NCBI GenBank assembly: GCA_016716465.1
Contig: JADJWH010000001.1
Coordinates: 1,457,597 to 1,521,596, forward strand
Direction: 5' to 3'
Length of the DNA stretch: 64,000 nt
DNA from: Gammaproteobacteria bacterium
Lineage (GTDB): Bacteria; Pseudomonadota; Gammaproteobacteria; SZUA-140
Shown: positions 52,277 to 60,854 of the stretch, in pieces
Layout: every line of letters begins with the position of its first letter
Numbering within the stretch: position 1 is the stretch's first letter
Program-made: the position numbers and the translations under genes
The notes under the pieces: generated by a model
Database searches by the model: none
What the model was told of the DNA's origin: nothing
What the model saw: only the letters and a program-made list of their open reading frames with translations

Positions 52277-53854
52277 ATGGAACAGACATCGGCGCGGGAC
52301 TTTCGCCAGCAGTTGCTGGCGATGCTCGGCATCTGCTTCGTCGTCGCCATGGTGGCGCTCGACCAGACCGTCATCGGCACGGCCCTGCCGACCATCGTCG
52401 CCGAGCTGCGCGGCTTCGATCTCTATGCCTGGGTAGGCACCTCGTACCTGCTCTGCTCCATCATCACCGTGCCGATCTTCGGCAAGCTCGGCGACGAGCA
52501 TGGCCGCAAGCCGTACGCCCTCGTTGCCATCCTGCTGTTCACCGTGGCCTCCATGCTGTGCGGCATGGCGCGGGACATGCTGCAACTGGTGCTGGCGCGC
52601 GGGCTGCAGGGGATCGGCGGCGGAATGCTGGTCGCCACGGCCTTCGCGACCGTCGCGGACCTGTTTCCGGAGCCGCGCGAACGACTGCGCTGGCAGGTGC
52701 TGCTCAGCGGCGCCTTCGGGCTCGCCAATGCCTTCGGTCCCACGCTGGGGGGATTCCTGACCGAGTACTGGGGCTGGCGCTGGGTATTCTTCGTCAACCT
52801 CCCGGTCGGCGTCGTGAGCTTCTGGTTCGTATGGCACTATCTGCCCCGGATCCGGCACGGCGATCACCCCGCCGCGCAACTCGACTGGCCGGGCGCCGCG
52901 CTGATCGCCCTCACGCTGGGAAGCCTGCAACTGCTGGTGGAATGGCTGCCGCAGCACAAACCTCCGGCAGTGCTGGCCCTGCTGGCCGCAACCGGCATCC
53001 TTGCGGGCGGCCTGCTCCTGTGGTGGGAACGGCGTTGCGCCAACCCCATCCTGCCGCTGGACATGCTCGCCCAGGACAGCCTCAGGCCCCTGTTCACGCT
53101 GTCCTTGCTGACGGGCTTCTGCATGTTCGCCCTGATGTACTACATCCCGCTGCTGCTGCAGGGCGGATTCGGCATGTCGCCCAACCATGCCGGCCTGCTG
53201 ATCACGCCGCTCGCGGTCTTCATCACCGTCGGCAGCATCGCCAACGGCCGCATCGTCGCGCATCTGGCGGACCCGAAACAGATGCTTTACGCCGGCCTCG
53301 GCTTCTTCTGGCTCGCCGCGCTCGCGCTGACCCAGATGGGCCACGACGCCCCGGACGCGCTGATTGCGGCCGCGATGATGTCCGCGGGCATCGGCCTCGG
53401 CATCCTGCTGCCCAACCTGACCCTGTTCACGCAGTCGACCGCGCCGCGCGCCCGGCTCGGCGTGGCGACCGCCATGCTGCAATCGACCCGGATGATCGGC
53501 GGCATGCTGGGCATGGCCCTGATCGGCACGCTGGTGTCCCATCGCTATGTCGCGGAGATCGACACGATGCTGCTGGCGGGCGACGGCCTTCAGTGGGCGC
53601 CCAGCCTCGGCGATCCGCAGATCCTGCTCGATCCGGGACTGGCGCACGACTTCAGCGCCGCGCTGGCGCGAGCCGGCCATGACGACGCCGTGGCGCTGCT
53701 GGCCGGTGCGCGCGACGCGCTGATCGCCGCCATCCACAGCAGTCAGTGGCTCATCGCCGCGCTGGTCGCCCTCGCGCTCCCCGTGGTGTATCGCGCCCCG
53801 CGCATACTGCTGCGGCGCGCCGCCGATGGCGGCAGGACGGTTTCCGGTGAATAG
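52277..53854 (+). CDS. DHA2-family MFS drug efflux pump (EmrB/QacA type)
   Basis: 525 residues from the ATG at 52277, with 14 predicted helices, which is the DHA2 layout. Motif LDQTVIGTALPTIVAELRG in helix 1 (D1 motif), GKLGDEHGRKPYALVAI (motif A, loop 2-3), and the helix 5 segment GLANAFGPTLGGFLTEYWGW (motif C). It exchanges protons for hydrophobic drugs. There is no EmrA-type adaptor next to it, so it may work alone in the inner membrane. Its stop overlaps the marR start by a few bases. Confidence 0.9.
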   Translation: MEQTSARDFRQQLLAMLGICFVVAMVALDQTVIGTALPTIVAELRGFDLYAWVGTSYLLCSIITVPIFGKLGDEHGRKPYALVAILLFTVASMLCGMARDMLQLVLARGLQGIGGGMLVATAFATVADLFPEPRERLRWQVLLSGAFGLANAFGPTLGGFLTEYWGWRWVFFVNLPVGVVSFWFVWHYLPRIRHGDHPAAQLDWPGAALIALTLGSLQLLVEWLPQHKPPAVLALLAATGILAGGLLLWWERRCANPILPLDMLAQDSLRPLFTLSLLTGFCMFALMYYIPLLLQGGFGMSPNHAGLLITPLAVFITVGSIANGRIVAHLADPKQMLYAGLGFFWLAALALTQMGHDAPDALIAAAMMSAGIGLGILLPNLTLFTQSTAPRARLGVATAMLQSTRMIGGMLGMALIGTLVSHRYVAEIDTMLLAGDGLQWAPSLGDPQILLDPGLAHDFSAALARAGHDDAVALLAGARDALIAAIHSSQWLIAALVALALPVVYRAPRILLRRAADGGRTVSGE

Positions 53855-54275
53855 GCGCGGACACCGCTTGCTGCAGCAGATCGGCCGCACCGGCCGCGCG
53901 ATGTACGCCGCGTTCGAGACACAGGTGGGGCAGGCCCTGCCGCGCTGGCGTATCCTGCAAGCCCTGCACGAGCGGAAGTCCGCGACACAGAAGCAACTCA
54001 CCGCCCAGCTGCTGATCAATCCGGGCGCGTTGACGCGACAGATGAAGACGCTGGAGCAGGAAGGACTCATCGCGCGGCGGAACAACCCGCAAGACCGGCG
54101 CTCGACCACCGTCTCGCTGACACCGTCCGGCCGGGCCGCGCTTCGGGCCGCGCAGCCGGCACGAAAGGCGTTTCTGCGCCAGGCGCTCAGGGGCCTGCCG
54201 GAAGAACGCCAGTCCGCGGCGATGGAAACCCTGGAGCTGCTGGAGCGGCGCTTCCGGGCCATGCTCGGCCCGTGA
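53847..54275 (+). CDS. MarR-family transcriptional regulator
   Basis: 142 residues from the GTG at 53847, which has AGGA upstream; an ATG at 53826 would add seven residues. Winged helix: SATQKQLTAQLLINPGALTR is the DNA-binding helix-turn-helix, NNPQDRRSTTVSLTPSGRAA the wing with the conserved DxRS motif. Such dimers respond to hydrophobic ligands. Overlap with the pump gene and the palindromic operator point to a repressor of its own operon. Confidence 0.9.
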   Translation: MNRRGHRLLQQIGRTGRAMYAAFETQVGQALPRWRILQALHERKSATQKQLTAQLLINPGALTRQMKTLEQEGLIARRNNPQDRRSTTVSLTPSGRAALRAAQPARKAFLRQALRGLPEERQSAAMETLELLERRFRAMLGP

Positions 54276-54284
54276 TCGCACGCC

Positions 54285-55988
54285 TCACTCGGAGGCGTGC
54301 GCCATCAGGACCAGATACCGGTCGAGGTAGGCCTCGCGCGGCGCCCGCTCGGCGGAGCGATACGCGCATCCGCCCTTCCCGCAGGAGGCACCGCCGGTCA
54401 GCCGGTCGAGCACCAGGTCCGGCAGATCGTAGTGGCGCAGCGCGGGCGGACGGACAGGTCGTCCATGATCGAGGATCGCGATGCGGTTGAGGTAATAGCT
54501 GTTCGCGCGATTTCCCAGATAGCCGAGCGCATTATAGGTATTGGGCCCGAACTGCAGCGGGGGCACGTGATCCGAGACCAGGATGATCAGGCTGTCGGGA
54601 TCCAGCGCGATCAGCGCCCGCACATAGGCGGCTATCGCCTGAGTGCGATAGTAGAACTGGTTGACGACGCGCTCGAGATGCTCATCGTGAAACCCGGACC
54701 GGAGCTCGACCACCGGCGGGCGCTTCACCGGATCGAGATTATGCGGCGTGTGGCCGTAGATGGTCAGCACGTAATTGAACAGCGGCGCCCGATCGCCACG
54801 GCGCAGATAGTCCTCGACGAAAGCCAGGTTCTGCGCGAACAGATCGCCGTCGAACTGATAATCCTCGATCCCGGGATCGCCCGCGTGCAGGTAGGTGGGG
54901 CCGGCGGAATAAAACTCGGCGGGATAGTATTGCTCGGTGAAGCCGATGCCCTGGTAGGCCGGTTGCGCGTTGAAGAAATTCGGCTTGTAGGCATTGCTCG
55001 CGATGCTGTGGTAACCGAGTCCGGACAGGAGACCGGGCAGGCAATGCGCCGCGGCGCCGGTGAAGGCGTTGAATTCGACGCTGGACAGCTTTTCGAAGGC
55101 CGGAACGCCACAGAGCACCTCGAATTCCGCCTGCGCCGTCCCGCCGCCGAAGACCGGGGAAAGCGACAGGCCCAGCGTAGCGCCGAACAATCGCTCGAAA
55201 TCCGGATGCGCCGGACTGCGCGAGAACTCCACGCCGGTGAACAGGCGCGGATCGAGAAAACTCTCCAGCACGATGAGATGGACGTCGCGCCGACGCAGTT
55301 CGGGACCGATGCGCGCGAGCTGTTCGCGATAGCGCGCATCGAAGGCGGCGCGGTCGCGAAACGGCGCGATCCGCTCCAGCGTGCCGGCGCGCTGCGCCTC
55401 GCGGTATAGCAGCATGGCCATGCGGCCGTTCTGTTCCACGCTCTTGCCGTCCGAGTAGGTGACGATCTCGTGGGCGAATGACTGGAAGCCGGTGGCGAAG
55501 GCGTCCGGCGCGGCCCGGATCCCCAGCGCGACGATAACCAGCGGCAACAGACCCACGGCCAGGCGCCACGGCCTGCCGTAATCGATCCGCGCGAACAGGA
55601 TCAGGAACGGCGTGGCGAAGCCGGCAACCAGCAGGATCGCATACGGCAGCGGCAGGATCTGCAGCAGCTCGGGGAGTTCGGAGATGTTGATCAGGCGGAA
55701 AACCTTGCCATATACCAGATAGAACACATCATGCACGAGATAGATCGCGAAGATCGGCACGGCCGCCAGCACCGGGCGCCAGCTCGACGGCCTGAGCGCG
55801 AGATACAACAGACCGTACAGGTAGAGGACACAGACCATCTCCGGCCACTGGAGATACAACAGCTTGGCGCTGAACCCCCCGTATACCTCCACCAGCTTCG
55901 CATAGAGTACCAACGCCGCGAGCATCAGGACGATATGCAGCAGGGGCTTGCGCCAGCGGTGTGGCGAGGGCAGGGACATGGGCATCAC
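54285..55988 (-). CDS. LtaS-like sulfatase-superfamily phosphoglycerol transferase
   Basis: 567 residues from a GTG at 55988; the first two codons (GTG ATG) and an ATG four codons in are alternatives, with no clear ribosome-binding site. About five N-terminal helices (18-165) are followed by an extracytoplasmic alkaline-phosphatase-type domain: metal/nucleophile region VLESFLDPRLF and GGGTAQAEFEVLCG (the Thr takes the place of the LtaS nucleophile), IYGHTPHNL, LVSDHVPPLQFG. Gram-negative members transfer phosphoglycerol or phosphoethanolamine to glycans or lipids; substrate not known. Confidence 0.85.
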   Translation of the reverse strand: MMPMSLPSPHRWRKPLLHIVLMLAALVLYAKLVEVYGGFSAKLLYLQWPEMVCVLYLYGLLYLALRPSSWRPVLAAVPIFAIYLVHDVFYLVYGKVFRLINISELPELLQILPLPYAILLVAGFATPFLILFARIDYGRPWRLAVGLLPLVIVALGIRAAPDAFATGFQSFAHEIVTYSDGKSVEQNGRMAMLLYREAQRAGTLERIAPFRDRAAFDARYREQLARIGPELRRRDVHLIVLESFLDPRLFTGVEFSRSPAHPDFERLFGATLGLSLSPVFGGGTAQAEFEVLCGVPAFEKLSSVEFNAFTGAAAHCLPGLLSGLGYHSIASNAYKPNFFNAQPAYQGIGFTEQYYPAEFYSAGPTYLHAGDPGIEDYQFDGDLFAQNLAFVEDYLRRGDRAPLFNYVLTIYGHTPHNLDPVKRPPVVELRSGFHDEHLERVVNQFYYRTQAIAAYVRALIALDPDSLIILVSDHVPPLQFGPNTYNALGYLGNRANSYYLNRIAILDHGRPVRPPALRHYDLPDLVLDRLTGGASCGKGGCAYRSAERAPREAYLDRYLVLMAHASE

Positions 55989-56053
55989 GGCGGAACGGGC
56001 ACTGGGCCTGGAATTGTGCCGCCTTTGTCATGAAACTGCAACATTGCAGCTGG

Positions 56054-56119
<66 letters not shown>

Positions 56120-56325
56120 CGCCGCGCGCCGGCGCGCACCGCCGGGGCCAGCCCTGTCCGACTCCGGCGGAGGCGCGGACCACGACGCGAAGGATTCCTC
56201 ATCGTCCGGACGGGCCCCGCCCCCCGGCGCGCTCGCCCCGCCCGCGGTCTTGCGGGTGGGCGCCGCGCCCTCCCGCCCCCCGGGCGGCGCCGCGGACTCG
56301 ACCGGAATGGACGAACCGGCGTGTG

Positions 56326-56354
56326 TTGACGCCCCTACCGGCAATGGTTAGATT
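56326..56354 (+). promoter_or_regulatory. Promoter of the HDOD gene
   Basis: TTGACG (56326-56331) and TAGATT (56349-56354) separated by 17 bases. Predicted start about 56361, leaving a leader of about 35 bases with a GGGAAGG ribosome-binding site before the ATG. Confidence 0.6.
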
Positions 56355-56396
56355 GGAACCCGTGTTTCCGAACCCGTATGCCGGGATGGGAAGGTC

Positions 56397-57245
56397 ATGG
56401 GCGAATCTGTCGCGGTTCTGATCGAAGACATCACCGGGCTGGTGACCTTTCCGGCCGTCGGCATGCGTATCAACGCCCTGGTCAACGATCCCTCGACCAC
56501 GGCCGCCCAGCTCGGCAGTGTGATCAGCCAGGACCCGGCGCTCACGGCGCAACTGCTGCAGATCGCCAACAGCGCCGCCTTCAGTCATTCCAGCCAGATC
56601 GATACGGTCTCGCGCGCGGTGACGGTGCTCGGCACCCGTCAGATCCGCGACATCGTGCTCGCCAGCTCCGCCGTCCATGCCTTCGAGGGCATTCCGAACG
56701 AACTGGTCGGCATGGAGGACTTCTGGCGCCACAGCCTGTACTGCGGCATCGTGGCGCGTTTTCTGGCTGAACAGCGTCGTCTCAGGAACACGGAGACCCT
56801 GTTCATCACCGGCATGTTGCACGACATCGGCCAACTGGTGATCTTCCGCAAGCTGCCGCAGGAGTCGAGACAGGCGCTGCTGCTTTCCATCGAAGGGGAC
56901 GATGAGTTCGCCCTCCATCACGCCGAACAGCAGATCCTGGGCTTCGACCATACCCAGGTAGGCGCCGCGCTGCTGCGACGCTGGAATTTTCCGTCGCTGC
57001 TGGTGGAATGCACGGAATGCCATCATGATCCCGCCCAGGCGAAGCAGTTTCCCCTCGAAGTGGCGCTCGTGCACATCGCCAACAGCCTGGCCCAGCTGGC
57101 CGAAGTCGACAGCCTGCAGGAAGAGGACGCCGTGCTCACCGACCCGGCGGCCTGGGAGACTGCCGGGCTCGACAAGGACATCATCGAGCCGGCCGTGCGG
57201 GCCGCCCAGGCCCAGTTCGCGGATGTGCAGAGGATGTTCATGTGA
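56397..57245 (+). CDS. HDOD-domain signalling protein
   Basis: 282 residues, nearly all HDOD domain (about 10-230): PAVGMRINALVNDPSTTAAQ, then LLQIANSAAFS and RAVTVLGTRQIRDIVLASS, followed by MLHDIGQLVIFRKL. The HD-like motif HDI is present, but HDOD proteins usually lack HD phosphodiesterase activity and act as scaffolds in cyclic di-GMP or chemosensory signalling. The stop codon TGA is contained in the first heptamer (GTGAGGC) of element D. Confidence 0.88.
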   Translation: MGESVAVLIEDITGLVTFPAVGMRINALVNDPSTTAAQLGSVISQDPALTAQLLQIANSAAFSHSSQIDTVSRAVTVLGTRQIRDIVLASSAVHAFEGIPNELVGMEDFWRHSLYCGIVARFLAEQRRLRNTETLFITGMLHDIGQLVIFRKLPQESRQALLLSIEGDDEFALHHAEQQILGFDHTQVGAALLRRWNFPSLLVECTECHHDPAQAKQFPLEVALVHIANSLAQLAEVDSLQEEDAVLTDPAAWETAGLDKDIIEPAVRAAQAQFADVQRMFM

Positions 57246-57363
57246 GGCGTGAGGCCTCAGGCGTCAGGGGCGAGAGATAAAATACGGCAACATCAGCGAA
57301 CAAGGCGTTTGACGATTCATCCGAGGCAGACGAGCCTGTTTCGCCTCACGCCTCACGCCTCAC
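57242..57363. repeat. Inverted heptamer-array element D (GTGAGGC/GCCTCAC type)
   Basis: The left arm (57242-57270) reads GTGAGGC, GTGAGGC, CTCAGGC, GTCAGGG; the right arm (57342-57363) is CGCCTCA three times and CC. The spacer is about 70 bases. The first heptamer holds the HDOD stop codon and the right arm ends five bases before the next gene's stop. Different sequence but the same plan as elements A-C, with gene ends at both sides. Confidence 0.85.
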
Positions 57364-57367
57364 CGGA

Positions 57368-57751
57368 TTACCTTGACGTGCACTCCGCCGCGCGCACCTC
57401 GACATGATCCGCGGCGGCGATCGCCTCCGCGGCGACGAGACCCTTCGGCGCGAACTCTCCGGACCCGAGATCCCAGCGATCATGACGGGAAAAGGCACCG
57501 TGCCTGACGCGGATCGTGCCGACCGGCGTACCTGCACGGTCGAGCACATCGAACAGGACTTCCGCGCCGCGACAGTCCGCCAGGGCCTGCACCCAGCCCG
57601 CCACCGAGAGTTGATCAGGACCGCCGCGCTGGAGCTTGTAGCCGATGATCTGGAAGTAACCGGACGGGGCGACATACGTGGCGGCGAATACCGGGGCCGT
57701 CAGGCCCAGCATCATGAGCAGACCCGCTGTACGCGTGAGGGAGACGGACAT
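57368..57751 (-). CDS. Hypothetical exported protein
   Basis: 127 residues from the ATG at 57751 (MSVSLTRTAGLLMMLGL); an in-frame ATG four codons upstream is possible. A signal peptide ends at about residue 24 (PVFAATYVAPSG). The mature protein has two Cys (ADCRGAEV and RAAECTS), likely a disulfide, and alternates short strands. I do not recognise a family. It converges with the HDOD gene across element D. Confidence 0.65.
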   Translation of the reverse strand: MSVSLTRTAGLLMMLGLTAPVFAATYVAPSGYFQIIGYKLQRGGPDQLSVAGWVQALADCRGAEVLFDVLDRAGTPVGTIRVRHGAFSRHDRWDLGSGEFAPKGLVAAEAIAAADHVEVRAAECTSR

Positions 57752-57783
57752 GAACGCGCGCATCCCGGTCGAAACCGACCGCC

Positions 57784-58086
57784 TCAGATCACCGCGTCAA
57801 AGCCTTCGAACTGCGGCGGCCCCAGATAAAGGTCGCGCGCTGTACCGGCATTCGCATGCGCGCGCCGGAACGCCTCCGAGCGCGTCCATTCCTCGAAGGC
57901 GGCGCGGGAATCCCACAGTGAATGCGACGCGAACAACGTCGCCTGGGCGTCCGTCGGTCCCTGCAGCAGATGAAACTCCCGGAATCCCGGCACGCCTTCG
58001 AGGTGGCTCTCGCGGTTCTTCCATACGGAGACGAATTCGTCCTCCCGCCCGCGCACGATCCGGAACCGGTTCATTGCGATAAACAT
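57784..58086 (-). CDS. Antibiotic biosynthesis monooxygenase-fold (ABM) protein
   Basis: 100 residues: a ferredoxin-like ABM fold with FIAMNRFRIVRGREDEFVSV, then GVPGFREFHLLQGPTDAQAT and DSRAAFEEWTRSEAFRRAHA. Members include haem-degrading HmoA/IsdG-like enzymes and quinol monooxygenases; the Asn and His of IsdG are not evident, so function is open. The 195 bases up to ppk hold nothing supported. Confidence 0.82.
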   Translation of the reverse strand: MFIAMNRFRIVRGREDEFVSVWKNRESHLEGVPGFREFHLLQGPTDAQATLFASHSLWDSRAAFEEWTRSEAFRRAHANAGTARDLYLGPPQFEGFDAVI

Positions 58087-58281
58087 CGGATCACCTCCTG
58101 ATGCGACCCATCAGTAAGGGATCATATACCCATGCCAGGCGCGAGACCACCGGGAGATGAGCGTAAAACCGGGAGTCCCGTTATAGCCAGGGGAGTCGAA
58201 AGATGGAATGATTATCGAGTTAACAATACCGCACTACAGTCATCCGAACGAAACGACGAACCTTCCTGTCACCAGAGGTGT

Positions 58282-60351
58282 TCACGCCCGCTCTGCAAGC
58301 GACTCCAGCAGCGTCTGCTGCGCCGAGAACGGATGCGCGCGGCCCTTCACGCCCATGCGCTCGTAACTGCCGTCGGTGTTGAGAATCCAGGACTGCAGGT
58401 TGTCCTTCAGATAGTGCTGCAGGTCCTTGTACATCCGCTTGCGCAAATGGGTGTCGAGGATCGGATAGGCGATCTCGACACGGCGGAACATATTGCGCTC
58501 CATCCAGTCCGCACTGGAGCAGTAGATCTCAAAGGCGCCGTCGTTCTCGAAATAGTACAGGCGCGTATGCTCGAGAAAGCGCCCGATGACGGAGCGCACG
58601 CGGATCCGATCGGAGATCCCGGTCAGCCCCGGACGCAGGCTGCAGATACCGCGCACGACCAGGTCGATATCGACACCGGCCCGGGAGGCGGCATACAGCG
58701 CCTGAATGAGCTGGGGCTCGATCAGGGCGTTGACCTTGATAATGATGCGCGCGGGCTTGCCCGCGGTGGCGTTGTCCGCCTCGCGCTGGATCTTCTGCAA
58801 CAGCCCCTTGTGCAGGGTGAACGGCGACTGCAGCAGGCGGTTGAGCCTGACCACCTTGCCCAGGCTGGTGAGCTGCTGGAACACGCTGTGCACATCCTCG
58901 CCGATCGCCTTGTCGCAGGTGAACAGACCGTAATCGGTATACAGGCGGGCGGTGCGCGAATGGTAGTTTCCGGTACTCAGATGCACGTAGTGGTTCAGCT
59001 GCCGGCCCTCGCGCCGCACCACCAGCAGCATCTTGGCGTGTGTCTTGTAGCCCACGATGCCGTACACGACATGGGCGCCCGCCTCCTGCAGCCGGTTGGC
59101 GAGCTTGACGTTGGCCTCTTCGTCGAAGCGCGCCCGCAGTTCGATGACGACCGTCACTTCCTTGCCGCCGCGCGCGGCGGTGACCAGCGAGTCGACAATC
59201 GCCGAGTCCGCGCCCGTGCGGTACAGGGTCTGCTTGATGCTGAGTACATGCGGATCGGACGCGGCCTGGCGCACGAACTCGATTACCGGGGCGAACGACT
59301 CGAAGGGATGATGCAGCAGGATGTCGCCCTTGCGGATGGCCTCGAACATGTCGACGCCGGCGATGAGCTGGGCGGGGCGGCTGGGAGTGAACGATGGGAA
59401 CTTCAGCTCCGGCCGGTCCACCGTGTCGACGATATCGATCAGGCGGTGGAGATTGACCGGACCGTCCGCCTGGTAGAGGTCGTCGCGCGTCAGCCCGAAC
59501 TGCTCGAGCAGGAACTCGACCAGGTCGTCCGGGCAGTTGTCGGCGATCTCGAGCCGCACCGTATCGCCGTAGTGGCGCGAGAACAGCTCCCCTTCCACCG
59601 CGCGCAGCAGGTCATCGACCTCTTCCTCGTCCACGAACAGGTCACTGTTGCGGGTGACGCGGAACTGGTAACAGCCGGTGACGCTCATGCCGTGGAACAG
59701 GTCATCGGCGTAGGCGTGGATGATGGAGGACAGAAACACGAAGTCATGCGGCCCGCCGCCGGTTTCTTCCTCGGGAAGACGGATGATACGGGGCAACGAG
59801 CGCGGGACTTGTACCACGGCAAGTCCGCTGTTGCGCCCGAAGGCGTCTTTCCCGGTGAGCGAGACGATGAAGTTCAGGCTCTTGTTCAGCATGCGCGGGA
59901 ACGGGTGCGCGGGGTCGAGCCCGAGCGGACTCAGGATGGGCAACAGCTCGTCGTGGAAGAACTTGCGCAGCCAGGCCTCCTGCTTTTCGGTCCAGTCGGA
60001 ACGGCGAATGGCGCGGATATTGTGCTCCGCCAGTTTGGGCAGCACGACTTCGTTCAGGATCTGGTACTGGCGCTTCACCAGCATCTTCGCGCGCGCGTGG
60101 ATCGTCTTCAGGACATCCGCCGGCGAAAAATTGTCCGGCCCGCTCTGGGACGAGCCGACATCGACTTTCTGCTTGAAGCCCGCCACGCGGATCTCGAAGA
60201 ATTCGTCGAGGATGGTCGAGGCGATGCAGAGAAACCGCAGTCGCTCCAGCAGCGGGACACTCTCGTCCTCTGACTGCAGCAGTACGCGCCAATTGAATTC
60301 GAGGTGACTGAGTTCGCGGTTGATGTAGAGATCGGGCTGCTTCAGGTCCAT
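58282..60351 (-). CDS. ppk: Polyphosphate kinase 1
   Basis: 689 residues from the ATG at 60351 (MDLKQPDLYINRELSHLEFN), equal to E. coli PPK (688). A further in-frame ATG at 60390 overlaps the inferred -10 element and is rejected. N-terminal helical domain LSHLEFNWRVLLQ, active-site segments ELRARFDEEANVKLANRLQE and VHLSTGNYHSRTARLYTDYG (the autophosphorylated His), and the second His region in the C-terminal part. It makes polyphosphate from ATP. It diverges from the porin; a PhoB-type site lies in its promoter. Confidence 0.95.
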   Translation of the reverse strand: MDLKQPDLYINRELSHLEFNWRVLLQSEDESVPLLERLRFLCIASTILDEFFEIRVAGFKQKVDVGSSQSGPDNFSPADVLKTIHARAKMLVKRQYQILNEVVLPKLAEHNIRAIRRSDWTEKQEAWLRKFFHDELLPILSPLGLDPAHPFPRMLNKSLNFIVSLTGKDAFGRNSGLAVVQVPRSLPRIIRLPEEETGGGPHDFVFLSSIIHAYADDLFHGMSVTGCYQFRVTRNSDLFVDEEEVDDLLRAVEGELFSRHYGDTVRLEIADNCPDDLVEFLLEQFGLTRDDLYQADGPVNLHRLIDIVDTVDRPELKFPSFTPSRPAQLIAGVDMFEAIRKGDILLHHPFESFAPVIEFVRQAASDPHVLSIKQTLYRTGADSAIVDSLVTAARGGKEVTVVIELRARFDEEANVKLANRLQEAGAHVVYGIVGYKTHAKMLLVVRREGRQLNHYVHLSTGNYHSRTARLYTDYGLFTCDKAIGEDVHSVFQQLTSLGKVVRLNRLLQSPFTLHKGLLQKIQREADNATAGKPARIIIKVNALIEPQLIQALYAASRAGVDIDLVVRGICSLRPGLTGISDRIRVRSVIGRFLEHTRLYYFENDGAFEIYCSSADWMERNMFRRVEIAYPILDTHLRKRMYKDLQHYLKDNLQSWILNTDGSYERMGVKGRAHPFSAQQTLLESLAERA

Positions 60352-60385
60352 GTCACCCGAACCGGGCGTTTTTGAGGATTTGTCC

Positions 60386-60419
60386 AGCATAGTGAAGGAT
60401 TGTTACAGATTCATGACTG
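60386..60419 (-). promoter_or_regulatory. PhoB box and -10 for ppk
   Basis: On the minus strand CAGTCAT (60419-60413) and CTGTAAC (60408-60402), each 6 of 7 to the Pho-box unit, start exactly 11 bases apart with GAAT between. TATGCT (60391-60386) starts 17 bases after the start of the second unit. The predicted start site near 60380 leaves a short leader before the ATG at 60351. Confidence 0.7.
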
Positions 60420-60614
60420 ACCGGACGCATCAATCGCGCCACAAAACCCACACAATTCGCGACAGTATAACATGGCTTCACCATATATAATCATTCGCCT
60501 TACTCGCAGCTTAGCAAATACCGCCCTGCCAGGAACACATTGTACCGATGCGGAACACCCGGTCCTGATCATTTCAAATGAACACTCCGCGCGGCTGCAA
60601 TGGTACCCACTGCG

Positions 60615-60648
60615 CTGTCATAAAGCTGAAACATTCGAGCAACATAAT
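60615..60648 (+). promoter_or_regulatory. PhoB box and -10 for the porin gene
   Basis: CTGTCAT (60615, perfect unit) and CTGAAAC (60626, 5 of 7) start 11 bases apart with AAAG between, almost the E. coli pstS box. CATAAT (60643-60648, 5 of 6) starts 17 bases after the second unit, the same geometry as the ppk and GT4 sites. The leader to the porin ATG would be about 200 nt. Confidence 0.7.
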
Positions 60649-60727
60649 CCGCCCTGTGTTGATAATGTAGCGCGGTGAGCTCGAACCTTCTTAGTGACTG
60701 AGACGCCACGCTAATCACGCCAATACG

Positions 60728-60763
60728 CATGTCGCAAAAATGTAACGCTGGACTTGCGACATG
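60728..60763 (+). promoter_or_regulatory. 10-bp inverted repeat in the porin leader
   Basis: CATGTCGCAA (60728-60737) and TTGCGACATG (60754-60763) are a perfect inverted repeat with a 16-base spacer, in the long leader about 90 bases before the porin ATG. It can be an RNA hairpin or an operator. The other parts of the 503-base ppk-porin gap (60420-60614, 60649-60727 and 60764-60838) show no gene. Confidence 0.5.
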
Positions 60764-60854
60764 AACCGGATTGTGGATGTAATACGCGCAATGACTTTAA
60801 CAACTGACCCAAAAATCAAAGGCAATTGCCTGAAAGCAACGAAGGGAGACTGAG

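Noticed and set aside
58132..60273. 713-codon open frame on the plus strand opposite ppk
   Set aside because: Ppk on the other strand has all catalytic motifs and the family length; the antisense frame has none.
60351..60390. Ppk starting at the ATG at 60390
   Set aside because: This ATG coincides with the inferred -10 hexamer of the PhoB-type promoter; the ATG at 60351 gives the family length.
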